Source: Hyphomicrobiales bacterium (GTDB lineage: Bacteria > Pseudomonadota > Alphaproteobacteria > Rhizobiales > Xanthobacteraceae). Taken from it: a stretch of DNA of 47,412 bases. The stretch lies in assembly GCA_021323775.1 (NCBI GenBank), contig JAJPKK010000107.1:1-47412 (forward strand). The letters are read 5' to 3'. This document shows positions 38,461 to 47,317 of this stretch, one piece after another. The position numbers and the translations under genes are program-made. The notes beneath the pieces are model-generated. The model had not been told where the DNA came from. It saw nothing but the letters and a program-made list of their open reading frames with translations, and did no database searches. Within the stretch, counting starts at the first letter, position 1. The number at the start of each line of letters is the position of its first letter.

Positions 38461-40182
38461 ATGTCCTGTTATCGCCGCTGCGTTTTATTGCCAACACGAC
38501 CTTCCGCAGACCTTGCCCTGCCCGCCGGGGCACGGCGAGCGGCGCCGCATTCCACCGCGATCCTTGCAGCGCTGACCGCAACCGCGCTCGGCGCCGGCCT
38601 GGCTCAGGCGCAAGACGCAGGTCAGGAGCGTGATAAGCCTGCGCCTCCCGCGTCAGGACAGGCTGCGCTGTTGAAAAAGCTGGAGCAGATGGAGCAGCGC
38701 GTTCGTCTCCTCGAAAGCCGGCTCAAGGAAAAAGACGCCGGTGAGCTTGCCCGCGCTCATGCGCAGGCCGCCGTTGCCGCCCCTCCGCCTGCCGACGCGC
38801 GGCCGGCCAGGGATCAGCCCGCCAAGGGCCAGAAGGACGCCGAGAAGAAAGACGCAAAGCAATCCAACGATCGAAAGGAAGCAGGAGGCGCCGCAAAGCC
38901 CGATTGGGCGGTGCTTGCCACACGTGACATTACCGGCAAAACCGCGCCGACGAACCCTCCCAACAGCATCATCGGACTGACCAGTTCTCCGGTCACCGGC
39001 CTCAGCATCGGAGCCTATGGCGAGATGATGTTCGGCGCGATGCAAAATCCCGCTGCCGGCGGCCAGTGGCAGAACGGCGCCGACATCCGCCGGATGGTGC
39101 TGCTTCCCACTTATGCCATAACCGACAACATCATTTTCAACGCCGAAATTGAGTGGGAGCACGGCGGCGGCGCCTTCGATCCGGACGACAAGCTGCACGG
39201 CGAGATCGACATTGAGCAGCTCTGGATCGATTTCAAGATCATGGACCAGTTCAACTGGCGCGCCCCTGGCATTGATCTCATCCCGATCGGCTACATTAAC
39301 GAGCATCACGAGCCGACCGCCTTCTACAGCGTTCTGCGCCCGGAACTCTATAACGGCCTCATTCCGTCGACGTGGATGGCTCCCGCGACGAGCATCTACG
39401 GCAGGATCGCCGAGGGTCTCTATTACACAATCCAGGCAAGCAGCAGCCTTGAGGACTTCGGCAGCGACTTCAGCCTGCGCACCGACGCCAATACGGTGCC
39501 GCCGTTCCCGACGGGCTACGCGCCGGGCATCGACGGGCACAACGGGCTCGGCTTCGCCAGGCCGCCGATCGGCGACTTCCGCCAACTGAACAACGACATC
39601 GCAGTCGCCGGCGAACTCAGCTATTCGCCGCCGGCGCTGCCCGGCTTCAACGGCAGCGTAAGCGCCTACTTCACCCCCAACACGACGCCGCGCGGCGCCT
39701 ATGCGGACAACGGCACGCCGCTCGGCCGATCGAGCCTCACCATGTTCGATGCCGAGTTCCGCTACCGGCTGCCGAATACCGGCTTCGAAGCGCGCGGCGA
39801 GTACGTGCTCGTCGATTTCGGCAACCCGGCCAACCTGCGCGCCAACAACGATTCCGATCCGACCAACAACGTGGGCAAGACCATGTACGGCTATTCGGGC
39901 GAACTCGCCTACCATTTGCCGCTCGGCAACATCCTGTCGAGCGACTGGGAGCTGGTGCCGTTCTATCGCTATACGTTCCAGAACGCGCAGACCGGCGGGT
40001 TCGCGGGCACCGATCTCAATATGCCGACAGGCGCCGGGCAGACGCAGTTCCACAATGTCGGCATTGCCGTCTTCCCTTCACCCCAGCTCGTTTTGAAAGC
40101 GACATGGCAGAAGGTGATCAATCGCGATCCGGCCGGCGCCAATTCGGACTCGGTGCTCGGCGGCGTAGGATTCTTCTTCTGA
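38461..40182 (+). CDS. Outer-membrane porin with periplasmic coiled coil (OprO/P-like)
   Basis: A 573-residue outer-membrane beta-barrel. ATG 38461 follows GGGGAGCCGCA. A signal peptide (hydrophobic ILAALTATALGAGLAQA, cleavage likely after residue 50) leads into a Leu-heptad coiled coil (ALLKKLEQMEQRVRLLESRL, about 67-90) and a charged linker. The barrel then has alternating strands, among them YAITDNIIFNAEIEWEHGGG, DLIPIGYINEHHEPTAFYSV and LIPSTWMAPATSIYGRI; the latter two resemble phosphate-selective or related trimeric porins. It ends in a terminal Phe (VGFFF), the usual barrel signal. It is the first gene of the cassette and is followed by the FMN protein 25 bases on. The substrate is unknown; the context suggests an iron chelate or an electron acceptor. 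Confidence 0.8.
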   Translation: MSCYRRCVLLPTRPSADLALPAGARRAAPHSTAILAALTATALGAGLAQAQDAGQERDKPAPPASGQAALLKKLEQMEQRVRLLESRLKEKDAGELARAHAQAAVAAPPPADARPARDQPAKGQKDAEKKDAKQSNDRKEAGGAAKPDWAVLATRDITGKTAPTNPPNSIIGLTSSPVTGLSIGAYGEMMFGAMQNPAAGGQWQNGADIRRMVLLPTYAITDNIIFNAEIEWEHGGGAFDPDDKLHGEIDIEQLWIDFKIMDQFNWRAPGIDLIPIGYINEHHEPTAFYSVLRPELYNGLIPSTWMAPATSIYGRIAEGLYYTIQASSSLEDFGSDFSLRTDANTVPPFPTGYAPGIDGHNGLGFARPPIGDFRQLNNDIAVAGELSYSPPALPGFNGSVSAYFTPNTTPRGAYADNGTPLGRSSLTMFDAEFRYRLPNTGFEARGEYVLVDFGNPANLRANNDSDPTNNVGKTMYGYSGELAYHLPLGNILSSDWELVPFYRYTFQNAQTGGFAGTDLNMPTGAGQTQFHNVGIAVFPSPQLVLKATWQKVINRDPAGANSDSVLGGVGFFF

Positions 40183-40207
40183 GAACGACAGAGAGAGGGA
40201 GCCGAAC

Positions 40208-40678
40208 ATGACCAGTTGGGTGCGCCTGACCTTGCCGGCCGCGCTTGCCGCCTCGATCTCATCACCCTCTTACGCGGTCCAGTACCTCACCATCGACGCC
40301 GCCAAGAAGCTCGCCTTCCCGTCGGCCAGCCGCTTCGTGGAAAACGGCGGCCTGACCTGGAAGGCGCAGGCCGGCGACAGGCTGCTCGGCCTCTTCGTCG
40401 TCGATCACGTCATCGGCAAGCACCTCTATATCGACTACGCGGTGGCGCTGGACACCTCCGGGCGCGTCATGCGCGTCGACATTCTGCAATACCGCGAGTC
40501 CTACGGGGGCGAAGTGCGCGAGCCGGGCTGGCTTGCGCAATTCGTCGGCAAGACCAGCAGCAGTCCTCTCAAGGTTGGCAGCGACATCCGCAACATCTCC
40601 GGCGCAACTCTGTCGTCGCTGCATATCACTGAGGGCGTGAAACGGATATTGGCCACCTATGGAAGCCACTCGCGTTAG
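40208..40678 (+). CDS. Periplasmic FMN-binding protein (NqrC/RnfG-type FMN_bind domain) with SGAT flavinylation site
   Basis: A 156-residue exported protein. The signal peptide runs to SYA at about residue 23. The body is a single FMN_bind domain: DYAVALDTSGRVMRVDILQY (75-94), RESYGGEVREPGWLAQF (96-112), then DIRNISGATLSSLHITEGV (126-144). The SGAT motif at 131-134 is where ApbE attaches FMN to Thr in NqrC and RnfG; Thr134 is the expected acceptor. There is no membrane anchor apart from the signal, so it is probably soluble or loosely bound in the periplasm. It overlaps apbE by 20 bases, giving a direct enzyme-substrate gene pair. Confidence 0.88.
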   Translation: MTSWVRLTLPAALAASISSPSYAVQYLTIDAAKKLAFPSASRFVENGGLTWKAQAGDRLLGLFVVDHVIGKHLYIDYAVALDTSGRVMRVDILQYRESYGGEVREPGWLAQFVGKTSSSPLKVGSDIRNISGATLSSLHITEGVKRILATYGSHSR

Positions 40679-41813
40679 CATTCGCCGCGCGCGTCCGCTG
40701 CTCGGCACGTTCGTCGAGATTGCGGCGTCGGGCCAGTCTCTTGATGCGGCGGAGGCTGCCGTCGAGGCCGCATTCTCGGCGGTCGCCACGGTGCATAGCC
40801 TGATGAGCTTCCACGAGCCCGGCAGCGATGTCAGCCGGCTCAATCGCGGCGCGGGGTCGGGCGCGATTCGGGTTCACCACTGGACCTGTCAGGTGCTCGA
40901 AGTCGCCTGCGACCTCAACAGCCGCTCGGGCGGCATTTTCGATATATCGGTTGCGCCTGCGCTGCAGAAACTTGGCCTGCTTCCGAAGGTGCCGGAGGTC
41001 TCCGCGCCCTCAAACGGCGGCGTCATCGCGCGCGAGGGAGCGTGTAAACAAACTGAAGGCCTCATCCCGAGGAGCGCGCGCTTGCGCGCCCGTCTCGAAG
41101 GACGGCGGCTTGCCGGGCCGTGCCCTGGGCCATCCTTCGAGACGGCCGCGCGTCGAAATCGGCTGTTGCCGATTTCGACGCTTCAAGCTTGCCGAAGTCG
41201 GGCAAGCCCGACTTCGGCGGGCGGCCTCCTGGGGATAAGGGCTGAATTATTTCACCCGCTCGAAAGCAGTGCTGGCGCCATCCAACTCCTCCCGGAAAAT
41301 CGGGTGCGTTTTGCCGACCCGTCGGTGAAAATCGACCTCGGCGGCATCGCCAAGGGATTCGCCGTCGATCGCGCTGTCGAGGCGTTGCGCCGTCACGGGA
41401 TCGCGGAAGGGCTCGTCAACGCCGGCGGCGATCTGCGCGGGTTCGGATCGCCAAGCCACGCGGTCGATATTCGCGATCCGCGCGAGCCCAGCCATCCGCT
41501 ATGTCGCGTCGCGCTGCGCAACGCCGCCCTGGCGTCGAGCGCCGGGCTGTTCGATCCGGTGCGCTCGCACCGCGCAAGCGCCAGCGCCGTCATCGATCCG
41601 GCCACGGCGACGCCGGCGCGGTCGATCATCGGCGCTACGGTTTGCGCGGGGAGCTGCGTGATTGCGGACGCCCTCACGAAGGTCGTCATGAATGCCGGAG
41701 AGGCCGCAGCCCCGCTGCTCGAACACTACGGCTCCGATGCGCTGTTCGTGTCTGCGTCCGGCGTCGTCCACATGACCGCGAATTGGAAGAACGAGGTGCG
41801 TCTTGCGGCTTGA
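40659..41813 (+). CDS. apbE: FMN:protein transferase ApbE with repeat-derived insertion
   Basis: ApbE moves FMN from FAD onto a Thr/Ser of its target, here surely the neighbouring SGAT protein. Family motifs are intact: LLGTFVEI, LMSFHEPGSDVSRLN, GGIFDISVAPALQ, KIDLGGIAKGFAVDRAVEAL, LVNAGGDLRGFG and CVIADALTKVVMNAG (metal Asp). No signal peptide is evident, unlike many relatives, so location is unclear. The 384-residue length is inflated by residues about 125-200, between the FDISVAP block and LLPENRVRF. These come from three palindromic elements (41060-41150, 41151-41180, 41191-41218) and include RRNRLLPISTL. The frame is kept, so the enzyme may still fold, with a large surface loop. Confidence 0.9.
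   Translation: MEATRVSIRRARPLLGTFVEIAASGQSLDAAEAAVEAAFSAVATVHSLMSFHEPGSDVSRLNRGAGSGAIRVHHWTCQVLEVACDLNSRSGGIFDISVAPALQKLGLLPKVPEVSAPSNGGVIAREGACKQTEGLIPRSARLRARLEGRRLAGPCPGPSFETAARRNRLLPISTLQACRSRASPTSAGGLLGIRAELFHPLESSAGAIQLLPENRVRFADPSVKIDLGGIAKGFAVDRAVEALRRHGIAEGLVNAGGDLRGFGSPSHAVDIRDPREPSHPLCRVALRNAALASSAGLFDPVRSHRASASAVIDPATATPARSIIGATVCAGSCVIADALTKVVMNAGEAAAPLLEHYGSDALFVSASGVVHMTANWKNEVRLAA
41060..41150. repeat. Palindromic element in apbE (CTCATCCCGAGGAGCGCGCG type)
   Basis: CGTCTCGAAGGACGG (41091-41105) pairs with CCATCCTTCGAGACG (41130-41144), and GCGCGCGCTTGCGCGC forms a side hairpin. This is a known style of dispersed element in Bradyrhizobium relatives, here translated within ApbE. 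Confidence 0.8.
41151..41180. repeat. In-frame palindromic element copy 4 (inside apbE)
   Basis: Perfect 13-bp arms (41151-41163, 41168-41180) around TGTT. Read on the plus strand in a different frame from copies 1-3, giving RRNRLLPISTL. Confidence 0.95.
41191..41218. repeat. Second palindrome type in apbE (GCCGAAGTCGGG)
   Basis: 12-bp perfect arms (41191-41202, 41207-41218) around CAAG. A related degenerate copy is in 42448-42474 and another near 16424-16446. It is also free of stop codons in all six frames. Confidence 0.9.
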
Positions 41814-42363
41814 ATCTGGCCTTCGCTTCGGAAACTACGCGGTCGTCGCAACGCTGACAGCCACCGGCGTGATCTGGCTTATGGCCGATATGCTCAAGGC
41901 GTCCGAGGATGGAGAGCTGTGGCAGGCAATCGGCGCCAACATGCTGATGCTCCATGGCCTGGCCGCAATGATCGCCCTCGTCCTGGTGGGCGCGATGATA
42001 CCCATGCATCTGAGTGGCTTCTGGCGCGCCAGGAGAAATCGCATCAGCGGCGCCGCCATGGTGGGGACGAACGCGGCGCTCATGATCACCGCCTGGGGGC
42101 TCTATTACGCGGGCTCGGACGAGCTGAGAACATTTGTGGCCGATGTACACATTGCGGTCGGGATCGCTTTGCCGGCCCTCGTGGCGACGCATGTGGTGCT
42201 TGGCCGGAGAAGCACGCGCCGCGCCGACCCGCAGCCTGCCAGTGCGGAGCGCGGCCGCGTTGAACCTCTTACCGGCGTCGTCGCCGGGTTTGTCTCGCCG
42301 ACCAGGACGCCGCCACCCTGCCCGCCCCCGCATACGGCGGAGGGCGCGGTGGCGGCAGAATAA
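41803..42363 (+). CDS. Four-helix di-heme b-type cytochrome-like membrane protein
   Basis: A 186-residue protein starting at TTG 41803, overlapping apbE by 11 bases. There are four membrane helices, about 13-30, 46-66, 83-102 and 113-134. Four histidines, His51 (MLMLHGLAAM) and His69 (IPMHLSGFW) on helix 2, and His116 (VADVHIAVG) and His130 (LVATHVVLG) on helix 4, are 18 and 14 residues apart. They can pair to hold two b hemes, one near each membrane face, as in cytochrome b561-like proteins and the rhizobial ferric reductase FrcB. The role would be to move electrons from quinol to the periplasm. The last 40 residues are Pro-rich and come from a palindrome (42310-42355). No residue assignment has been tested. 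Confidence 0.78.
   Translation: MRLESGLRFGNYAVVATLTATGVIWLMADMLKASEDGELWQAIGANMLMLHGLAAMIALVLVGAMIPMHLSGFWRARRNRISGAAMVGTNAALMITAWGLYYAGSDELRTFVADVHIAVGIALPALVATHVVLGRRSTRRADPQPASAERGRVEPLTGVVAGFVSPTRTPPPCPPPHTAEGAVAAE
42310..42355. repeat. Palindrome in the 3' end of the di-heme gene
   Basis: CCGCCACC (42310-42317) pairs with GGTGGCGG (42348-42355), with further GC pairing inside. It is translated as the Pro-rich C-terminus. Confidence 0.7.
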
Positions 42364-42486
42364 TCGGGGGGCGGGCCCGGACAGTCGGCAGGGTGGGCAA
42401 AGCGAAGCGTGCCTGCCCGAGGCTCGCGCATTGGCGGGCAGGGCGCACCGAGGTCGCCCTTGCCCGACTTCGGCACTCAAAATGCT

Positions 42487-42512
42487 TCGAAATCGGCAAC
42501 AGCCGATTTCGA
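42487..42512. repeat. Palindromic element copy 5 (intergenic)
   Basis: 11-bp arms TCGAAATCGGC and complement (42487-42497, 42502-42512) around AACA. Copy 6 lies nine bases further on. Confidence 0.95.
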
Positions 42513-42521
42513 TAAATCCGT

Positions 42522-42547
42522 TCGAAATCGGCAACAGCCGATTTCGA
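42522..42547. repeat. Palindromic element copy 6 (intergenic)
   Basis: 11-bp arms (42522-42532, 42537-42547) around AACA, same core as copy 5. It lies 34 bases from the mscL stop. Confidence 0.95.
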
Positions 42548-42581
42548 TGAGCGCGCCTCTGCGCACCCGACATTCAAGACA

Positions 42582-42995
42582 TCACTTTTTCAGAAGATCG
42601 CGGATCTCGGTGAGCAATTCGACTTCGCGCGATGGCTTGGGCGGTTCGGCCGGCTTCGCGGTTTCCGTCTTTTGCAACCTGGCCAGCGCTCGTATCGCGA
42701 GGAACAGCACCCACGCGATGATCAGGAAATCAAGGACGATCGTGAGGAAGCTGCCCCAGGCAAGGACGGCGCCCTGTTTCTTGGCGTCGGCCAATGTCGA
42801 GGCGGTGACCTTGGACGACAGCGGGATGAAATAATTCGAGAAGTCGAGCCCGCCGGTGATCGCGCCGATAATCGGCATGATGATGTCGCCAACCAGCGAA
42901 TTCACGATGGCGCCGAAGGCGGCCCCGATGATCACGCCGACGGCGAGATCGACCGCATTGCCGCGCAGGGCAAATTTCTTGAAGTCCTCGAGCAT
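42582..42995 (-). CDS. mscL: Large-conductance mechanosensitive channel
   Basis: MscL opens under membrane tension to release solutes during osmotic downshock. From ATG 42995 the 137-residue protein reads [20 protein letters not shown] then [20 protein letters not shown] (helix 1), a periplasmic loop and [20 protein letters not shown] (helix 2). A cytosolic tail ([17 protein letters not shown]) follows. The TGATG overlap with the dapA stop shows coupling. Confidence 0.95.
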   Translation of the reverse strand: MLEDFKKFALRGNAVDLAVGVIIGAAFGAIVNSLVGDIIMPIIGAITGGLDFSNYFIPLSSKVTASTLADAKKQGAVLAWGSFLTIVLDFLIIAWVLFLAIRALARLQKTETAKPAEPPKPSREVELLTEIRDLLKK

Positions 42996-43888
42996 CAATT
43001 AATCAGCCCCGCGTGCACCATGGCATCGCGCACGGCCGCCTTCGACCTGTCGGACAGGACGACCATCGGCAGCCGCACCGTGTCCTCGCACTTGCCCAGC
43101 ACCGACAGGGCATACTTGGCGGGCGCCGGATTGGTCTCGATGAAGAGATTCTGATGCAGCGGCATCAGCTTGTCTTGCAGTTTCAGCGCCGCCGCATAAT
43201 CGCCGCGCAGGCAGGCGCTTTGGAACTCGGCGCACAACCGCGGCGCCACATTCGAGGTCACCGAGATGCAGCCATGGCCGCCATGCGCCATGAACCCCAG
43301 GGCCGTCGCATCTTCGCCCGAAAGCTGGGTGAAGTCGGGTCCGAGCGCAGCGCGCTGCTGCGACACGCGGACCATGCTGGCAGTCGCGTCCTTGACGCCG
43401 GCGATGTTCCTAAGCTCATAAAGCCGCTTCATGGTCTCGATCGACATGTCGATCACGGATCGCGACGGGATATTGTAGATTATGATCGGAATGCCGATGG
43501 CGTCGTTGATCGCCTTGAAATGCTGGTAAAGCCCTTCCTGGGTCGGCTTGTTGTAATAGGGCGTCACCACCAGCACCGCATCGGCGCCCGCCTTCTCGGC
43601 GTGCCGCGCGAGGTCGATCGCCTCCCGGGTCGAATTGGAGCCGGCGCCGGCGATGACGGGCACGCGCCCGCGCGCCTCCTCGATGCACCATTCGACGACC
43701 TGCTTGTGCTCGTCGTGCGAGAGCGTCGGGCTTTCCCCGGTCGTTCCGACCGGAACAAGGCCGTTCGTGCCTTCATCGATTTGCCAGACCACCAAAGCGC
43801 GAAATGCCTGCTCGTCCAGAGTTCCGTTCTGGAATGGCGTCACCAATGCAGTGAATGATCCGCGAAAGCCCGTTGCTCTGCCCATCAT
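42995..43888 (-). CDS. dapA: 4-hydroxy-tetrahydrodipicolinate synthase
   Basis: DapA condenses pyruvate with aspartate semialdehyde, committing to lysine and diaminopimelate synthesis. The 297-residue TIM barrel shows [47 protein letters not shown] (catalytic Tyr), [11 protein letters not shown] and VAGVKDATA-type [11 protein letters not shown] with the Schiff-base Lys. mscL follows with a one-base overlap. dapA-smpB proximity is usual in rhizobia; here the cassette at 38461-42363 separates them. Confidence 0.97.
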   Translation of the reverse strand: MMGRATGFRGSFTALVTPFQNGTLDEQAFRALVVWQIDEGTNGLVPVGTTGESPTLSHDEHKQVVEWCIEEARGRVPVIAGAGSNSTREAIDLARHAEKAGADAVLVVTPYYNKPTQEGLYQHFKAINDAIGIPIIIYNIPSRSVIDMSIETMKRLYELRNIAGVKDATASMVRVSQQRAALGPDFTQLSGEDATALGFMAHGGHGCISVTSNVAPRLCAEFQSACLRGDYAAALKLQDKLMPLHQNLFIETNPAPAKYALSVLGKCEDTVRLPMVVLSDRSKAAVRDAMVHAGLIN

Positions 43889-44234
43889 ACGCTCCTCAAC
43901 CAGTCGCCCGCGCGTTCCTGCCGCATTGTTAGCGACTTCGCCGGTCGGATTAAAGCCCTTGCGGGAGACAACTCACCGCTGCGCCTTCTTATAGTGCGGC
44001 TTTGTGGCCGTTCTTGCTGACGACGGTCGCCCCGGCACGAGGCAAGAAGGGGCGGCTGGCGGCCACTGATCGATCCACGGACAACGGTGAAGGGTTCGCC
44101 TCGGCCCCGTTGCCTTGAGGCGAACTTCTCGCCGCAGCGGGCGATCGCAGGGGAACCGCGGCATTATCGCACCGTTGCAATGGTTGACGGTTTAGGGTTT
44201 TTTAAGCGGTCCAACCGCTACTCTCGCAGACGTG
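43889..44234. other. Divergent control region of dapA and the transglycosylase gene
   Basis: About 350 bases without a gene. The stretch near 44160-44215 (TTGCAATGGTTGACGGTTTAGGG) could carry the transglycosylase promoter: TTGACG at 44181-44186. No -10 is convincing. No other structure is seen. Confidence 0.4.
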
Positions 44235-46418
44235 ATGTTTCGACCGGGAAGGAGACTGGTCCTGGAAGGCGCCCGAAAGAAAATGACGGCAGGTGCGCTC
44301 GCCGGCGCGTTGGCGCTCTCCTCGAGCGTCGCCGCGGGGGCGGGGGCACCGCTCAAGCAGGTGCCGCTGCCGCGTCCGCGTCCGCACATCGCCGCGCCCG
44401 CCAGCGCATCGCCAAGGGCAGAGTTCCGCACGGCTTCGCTGGCCCCCGCGGCGGCCGCGGTTCCGAAGGACGGCCCTGCCCTCTCGTTCCCGTCCGACAT
44501 CGCCGTCTCGAAAGCTGATCTCTCCGCCGTTAAGGAGGCGATCGATCTTGCCCGCCGCGGCAAGACGCAGGACGCGACCGCCATCGAGCAGCGCGTCGAA
44601 GATCCCGTGGCCCGCAAGCTCATCGAATGGGAGATCCTGCGCAGCGACGACAACACTGCCGATTTCTCCCGCTATCGGAGCTTCATTGCCGCCAATCCGG
44701 GCTGGCCGAGCCTGATCTTGTTCCGCAAGCGCGCCGAGGCGATGCTGTGGCAGGAGCGCGCCGACCTCGCCACCATCCGCGCCTTCACGGGCGACCGGCC
44801 CATTACCGGCAAGGGACGGTTCGCGCTTGGCCGCGCCCTGCTTGCCAAGGGCGACCGGGCCGGCGCCCAGGCCGCCATTCGCGACGCCTGGCGCACCGAG
44901 CCGCTGACCCGCGACGCCGAAGAACAGGTCCTTGCGACCTTCGGCGACCTCATCACGCGCGCGGACGACAAGGCGCGCATGAACACCAAGCTTTATGCCA
45001 ACGAGAATGAGACCGGCATGCGGGCCGCGCAGAGGCTCGGCGGGGCTGAGCCCGATGTCGCCAAGGCGCGCATTGCGGTCAGCCAGAAGGCCGGCGATGC
45101 CAGGGCATTGCTCGATGCTCTGCCCGACAGCGTGCAGAACGATCCGCTGGTAATCTTGAGCCGCATCCAGGAACTGCGCCGCGCCGACAAGATCGCCGAG
45201 GCGGCGGCGCTGATGCTGAAAGCGCCGCGCGATCCCGCCGTGATCCACGATGCGAATGAATGGTGGATCGAACGCCGCCTGGTGGCGCGCAAGCTGCTCG
45301 ACATCGGCGATTTCAAGACCGCCTACCAGATCACGCGCGACGCCGCCACGCCCGCCAGGGAAAACTATCGCATCGACCAGGAATTCACCGCCGGCTGGAT
45401 CGCGCTGCGCTTCCTCAACGACCCCGCGCTCGCGGCCCAGCATTTTGCCCGCATCGGCGCCGGCATAACAAATCCGATCTCCCTTGCTCGCGCCGGATAC
45501 TGGCGCGGACGCGCGGCCGAGGCGCTGGGCCGCACCGAGGAGGCGCGCGCCCACTATGAAACGGCGGCGCGCTACAGCACGGCCTACTATGGTCAATTGG
45601 CGCGCGCCAAGCTCGGCCTCGCCGAGATTGTCGTTGCGCCGCCGCCGCTTCCCTCGCCGGCAAAGCGCGCGGCGCTGACCCGCATCGACGTGGTGCGCGC
45701 AGCGGAGATTCTCTATGCGATCGGCGAACGCGACCTCGTCATTCCGATCATCGCCGATCTGGCCGAACGGACCTCGGACATCGGAACGCTCGTGGCGCTC
45801 GCCGAGCTCGCCACTCATCATGACGATGCCCGCTCGGTGCTGCTGATCGGCAAGACCGCCCTCGGGCGCGGCTATGCGTTCGACCGTTACGCCTTCCCGA
45901 CCTTCGGGCTGCCGCGTTATTCCCCCATCGCGCCGGAAGTGGACAAGGCCGTCGTCTACGCCATTGCGCGCCAGGAAAGCGCGTTCAATCCGCGCGACGT
46001 GTCGAGCGCCAACGCTCTCGGCCTGATGCAGGTCACTCCCGAGGCGGGCCGCTATATCGCGAAGAAATTCAACGTCCGCTACGACCAGAAGCGCCTGCTG
46101 CATGACGACGTCTACAACATGCAGATCGGCACCGCCGAACTCTACGACACCATCTCGGGCTATCGCGGCTCCTACATCCTCGCGTTTGCGGGCTACAATG
46201 CGGGCCGCGGCCGGGTGCGGGAATGGGTCGAGCGCTATGGCGATCCGCGCGACCCGAACGTCGATCCGGTTGACTGGGTTGAGCGCATTCCGTTCTCGGA
46301 AACCCGCAACTACGTCCAGCGCATCATCGAGAACATCCAGGTCTACCGGGCGCGGTTCGGCAGCGGCACAAAGCTCTTGATCGAAGCCGACCTCCGCCGC
46401 GGCGGCATCGCGAACTGA
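44235..46418 (+). CDS. Soluble lytic murein transglycosylase (Slt70-like)
   Basis: Cleaves peptidoglycan glycan strands with formation of 1,6-anhydro-muramic acid in the periplasm. The 727-residue protein from ATG 44235 has a basic start, a signal-like hydrophobic stretch (MTAGALAGALALSSSVAAG) and a long alpha-helical superhelix (about 80-580). The C-terminal SLT domain contains ARQESAFNPRDVSSANALGL (catalytic Glu), MQVTPEAGRYIA and YILAFAGYNAGRGRVREW. An in-frame GTG three bases upstream is possible. The stop overlaps the hydrolase start (TGATG). It is divergent from dapA. Confidence 0.94.
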   Translation: MFRPGRRLVLEGARKKMTAGALAGALALSSSVAAGAGAPLKQVPLPRPRPHIAAPASASPRAEFRTASLAPAAAAVPKDGPALSFPSDIAVSKADLSAVKEAIDLARRGKTQDATAIEQRVEDPVARKLIEWEILRSDDNTADFSRYRSFIAANPGWPSLILFRKRAEAMLWQERADLATIRAFTGDRPITGKGRFALGRALLAKGDRAGAQAAIRDAWRTEPLTRDAEEQVLATFGDLITRADDKARMNTKLYANENETGMRAAQRLGGAEPDVAKARIAVSQKAGDARALLDALPDSVQNDPLVILSRIQELRRADKIAEAAALMLKAPRDPAVIHDANEWWIERRLVARKLLDIGDFKTAYQITRDAATPARENYRIDQEFTAGWIALRFLNDPALAAQHFARIGAGITNPISLARAGYWRGRAAEALGRTEEARAHYETAARYSTAYYGQLARAKLGLAEIVVAPPPLPSPAKRAALTRIDVVRAAEILYAIGERDLVIPIIADLAERTSDIGTLVALAELATHHDDARSVLLIGKTALGRGYAFDRYAFPTFGLPRYSPIAPEVDKAVVYAIARQESAFNPRDVSSANALGLMQVTPEAGRYIAKKFNVRYDQKRLLHDDVYNMQIGTAELYDTISGYRGSYILAFAGYNAGRGRVREWVERYGDPRDPNVDPVDWVERIPFSETRNYVQRIIENIQVYRARFGSGTKLLIEADLRRGGIAN

Positions 46419-47317
46419 TGACGGCGCCTGGCGTCAGCCGGTTCATCACGGCGCCCGATGGGCTCAGATTGCATGTGCGCGAGTATGGCGACCGGCGCTC
46501 TCAGCGCGTGCCGGTGATGTGCCTGCCGGGGCTGTCGCGCACGGCCGAGGACTTCGAGGCCCTCGCCGCGGCGCTCGCGAGCGACGCCGCAGCGCCGCGG
46601 CGCGTGCTCGCGCTTGACTATCGCGGCCGCGGGCTGTCAGAGCACGACCGCAATCCAAAAAATTATGCAATCGCGGTGGAGCTCGCCGATGTCATCGCCG
46701 TCGGCGTGGCGCTCGCCGCAACGCCCGCCATCATCGTCGGCACCTCGCGCGGCGGCCTCGTCGCCATGGCGCTGGCGGCCCAGCGTCCGGGCGCCGTCGC
46801 CGGCGCGGTTCTCAACGACATCGGACCGGTCATCGAGGCAAAGGGGCTGATGCGCATCAAAAGCTACGTGGGCAAGCTCCCGGAGCCGCGCAGCTTCGAA
46901 GAAGGCGCCGACATCCTGCGCCGCATAGCCGGTGGCCAGTTCCCGAATCTTGCCGCCGCCGACTGGCTCAGCGCGGCGAAACGCGGGTGGCGGGAGCAAG
47001 ATGGCCGCCTGATCCCGACCTATGACCCGGCGCTCGCGCATAGTCTCGCCGCGCTGAGATTCGACCGGCCGGTCCCGACCATGTGGCCGCAATTCGAGGC
47101 GCTCGCGCGCGTGCCGGTGATGGTCATTCGCGGCGCCAACTCCGACATCCTGAGTTCGGAGACGGTCGACGCCATGAAGGCGCGCCATCCTGGGCTGGAT
47201 GTGCTGGTGGTCCCCGATCAGGGCCACGCGCCGCTGCTCAGGGAGCCGGAAATCATCGCGCGCATCCGCCAGTTGGCTGAAAAGTGCGACGCCGCGCATG
47301 CGGAGACGGCGGCGTAG
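46418..47317 (+). CDS. Alpha/beta hydrolase
   Basis: A 299-residue hydrolase. Motifs: the oxyanion segment LPGLSRTAEDFEALAAAL, the nucleophile elbow VGTSRGGLVAMALAAQRP (Ser in GTSRG) and the C-terminal VVPDQGHAPLLREPEI with the catalytic His. The Asp is probably in RGANSDILS. The substrate is unknown; esterase or haloperoxidase-like functions are possible. Its start overlaps the transglycosylase stop by one base, so it is translationally coupled. No signal peptide is seen. Confidence 0.9.
   Translation: MTAPGVSRFITAPDGLRLHVREYGDRRSQRVPVMCLPGLSRTAEDFEALAAALASDAAAPRRVLALDYRGRGLSEHDRNPKNYAIAVELADVIAVGVALAATPAIIVGTSRGGLVAMALAAQRPGAVAGAVLNDIGPVIEAKGLMRIKSYVGKLPEPRSFEEGADILRRIAGGQFPNLAAADWLSAAKRGWREQDGRLIPTYDPALAHSLAALRFDRPVPTMWPQFEALARVPVMVIRGANSDILSSETVDAMKARHPGLDVLVVPDQGHAPLLREPEIIARIRQLAEKCDAAHAETAA

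Larger units (their letters stand above)
42364..42581. repeat. Repeat cluster downstream of the cassette
   Basis: Built almost wholly of palindromes: a GGTGGGCAAAGCGAAGCGTGCC piece (about 42391-42415), a near-dyad related to 41191-41218 at 42448-42474, and two copies of the six-frame-open palindrome at 42487-42512 and 42522-42547. There is no gene. Confidence 0.8.

Noticed and set aside
44202-46103. A 633-codon minus-strand open frame
   Set aside because: Mirror of the lytic transglycosylase gene.
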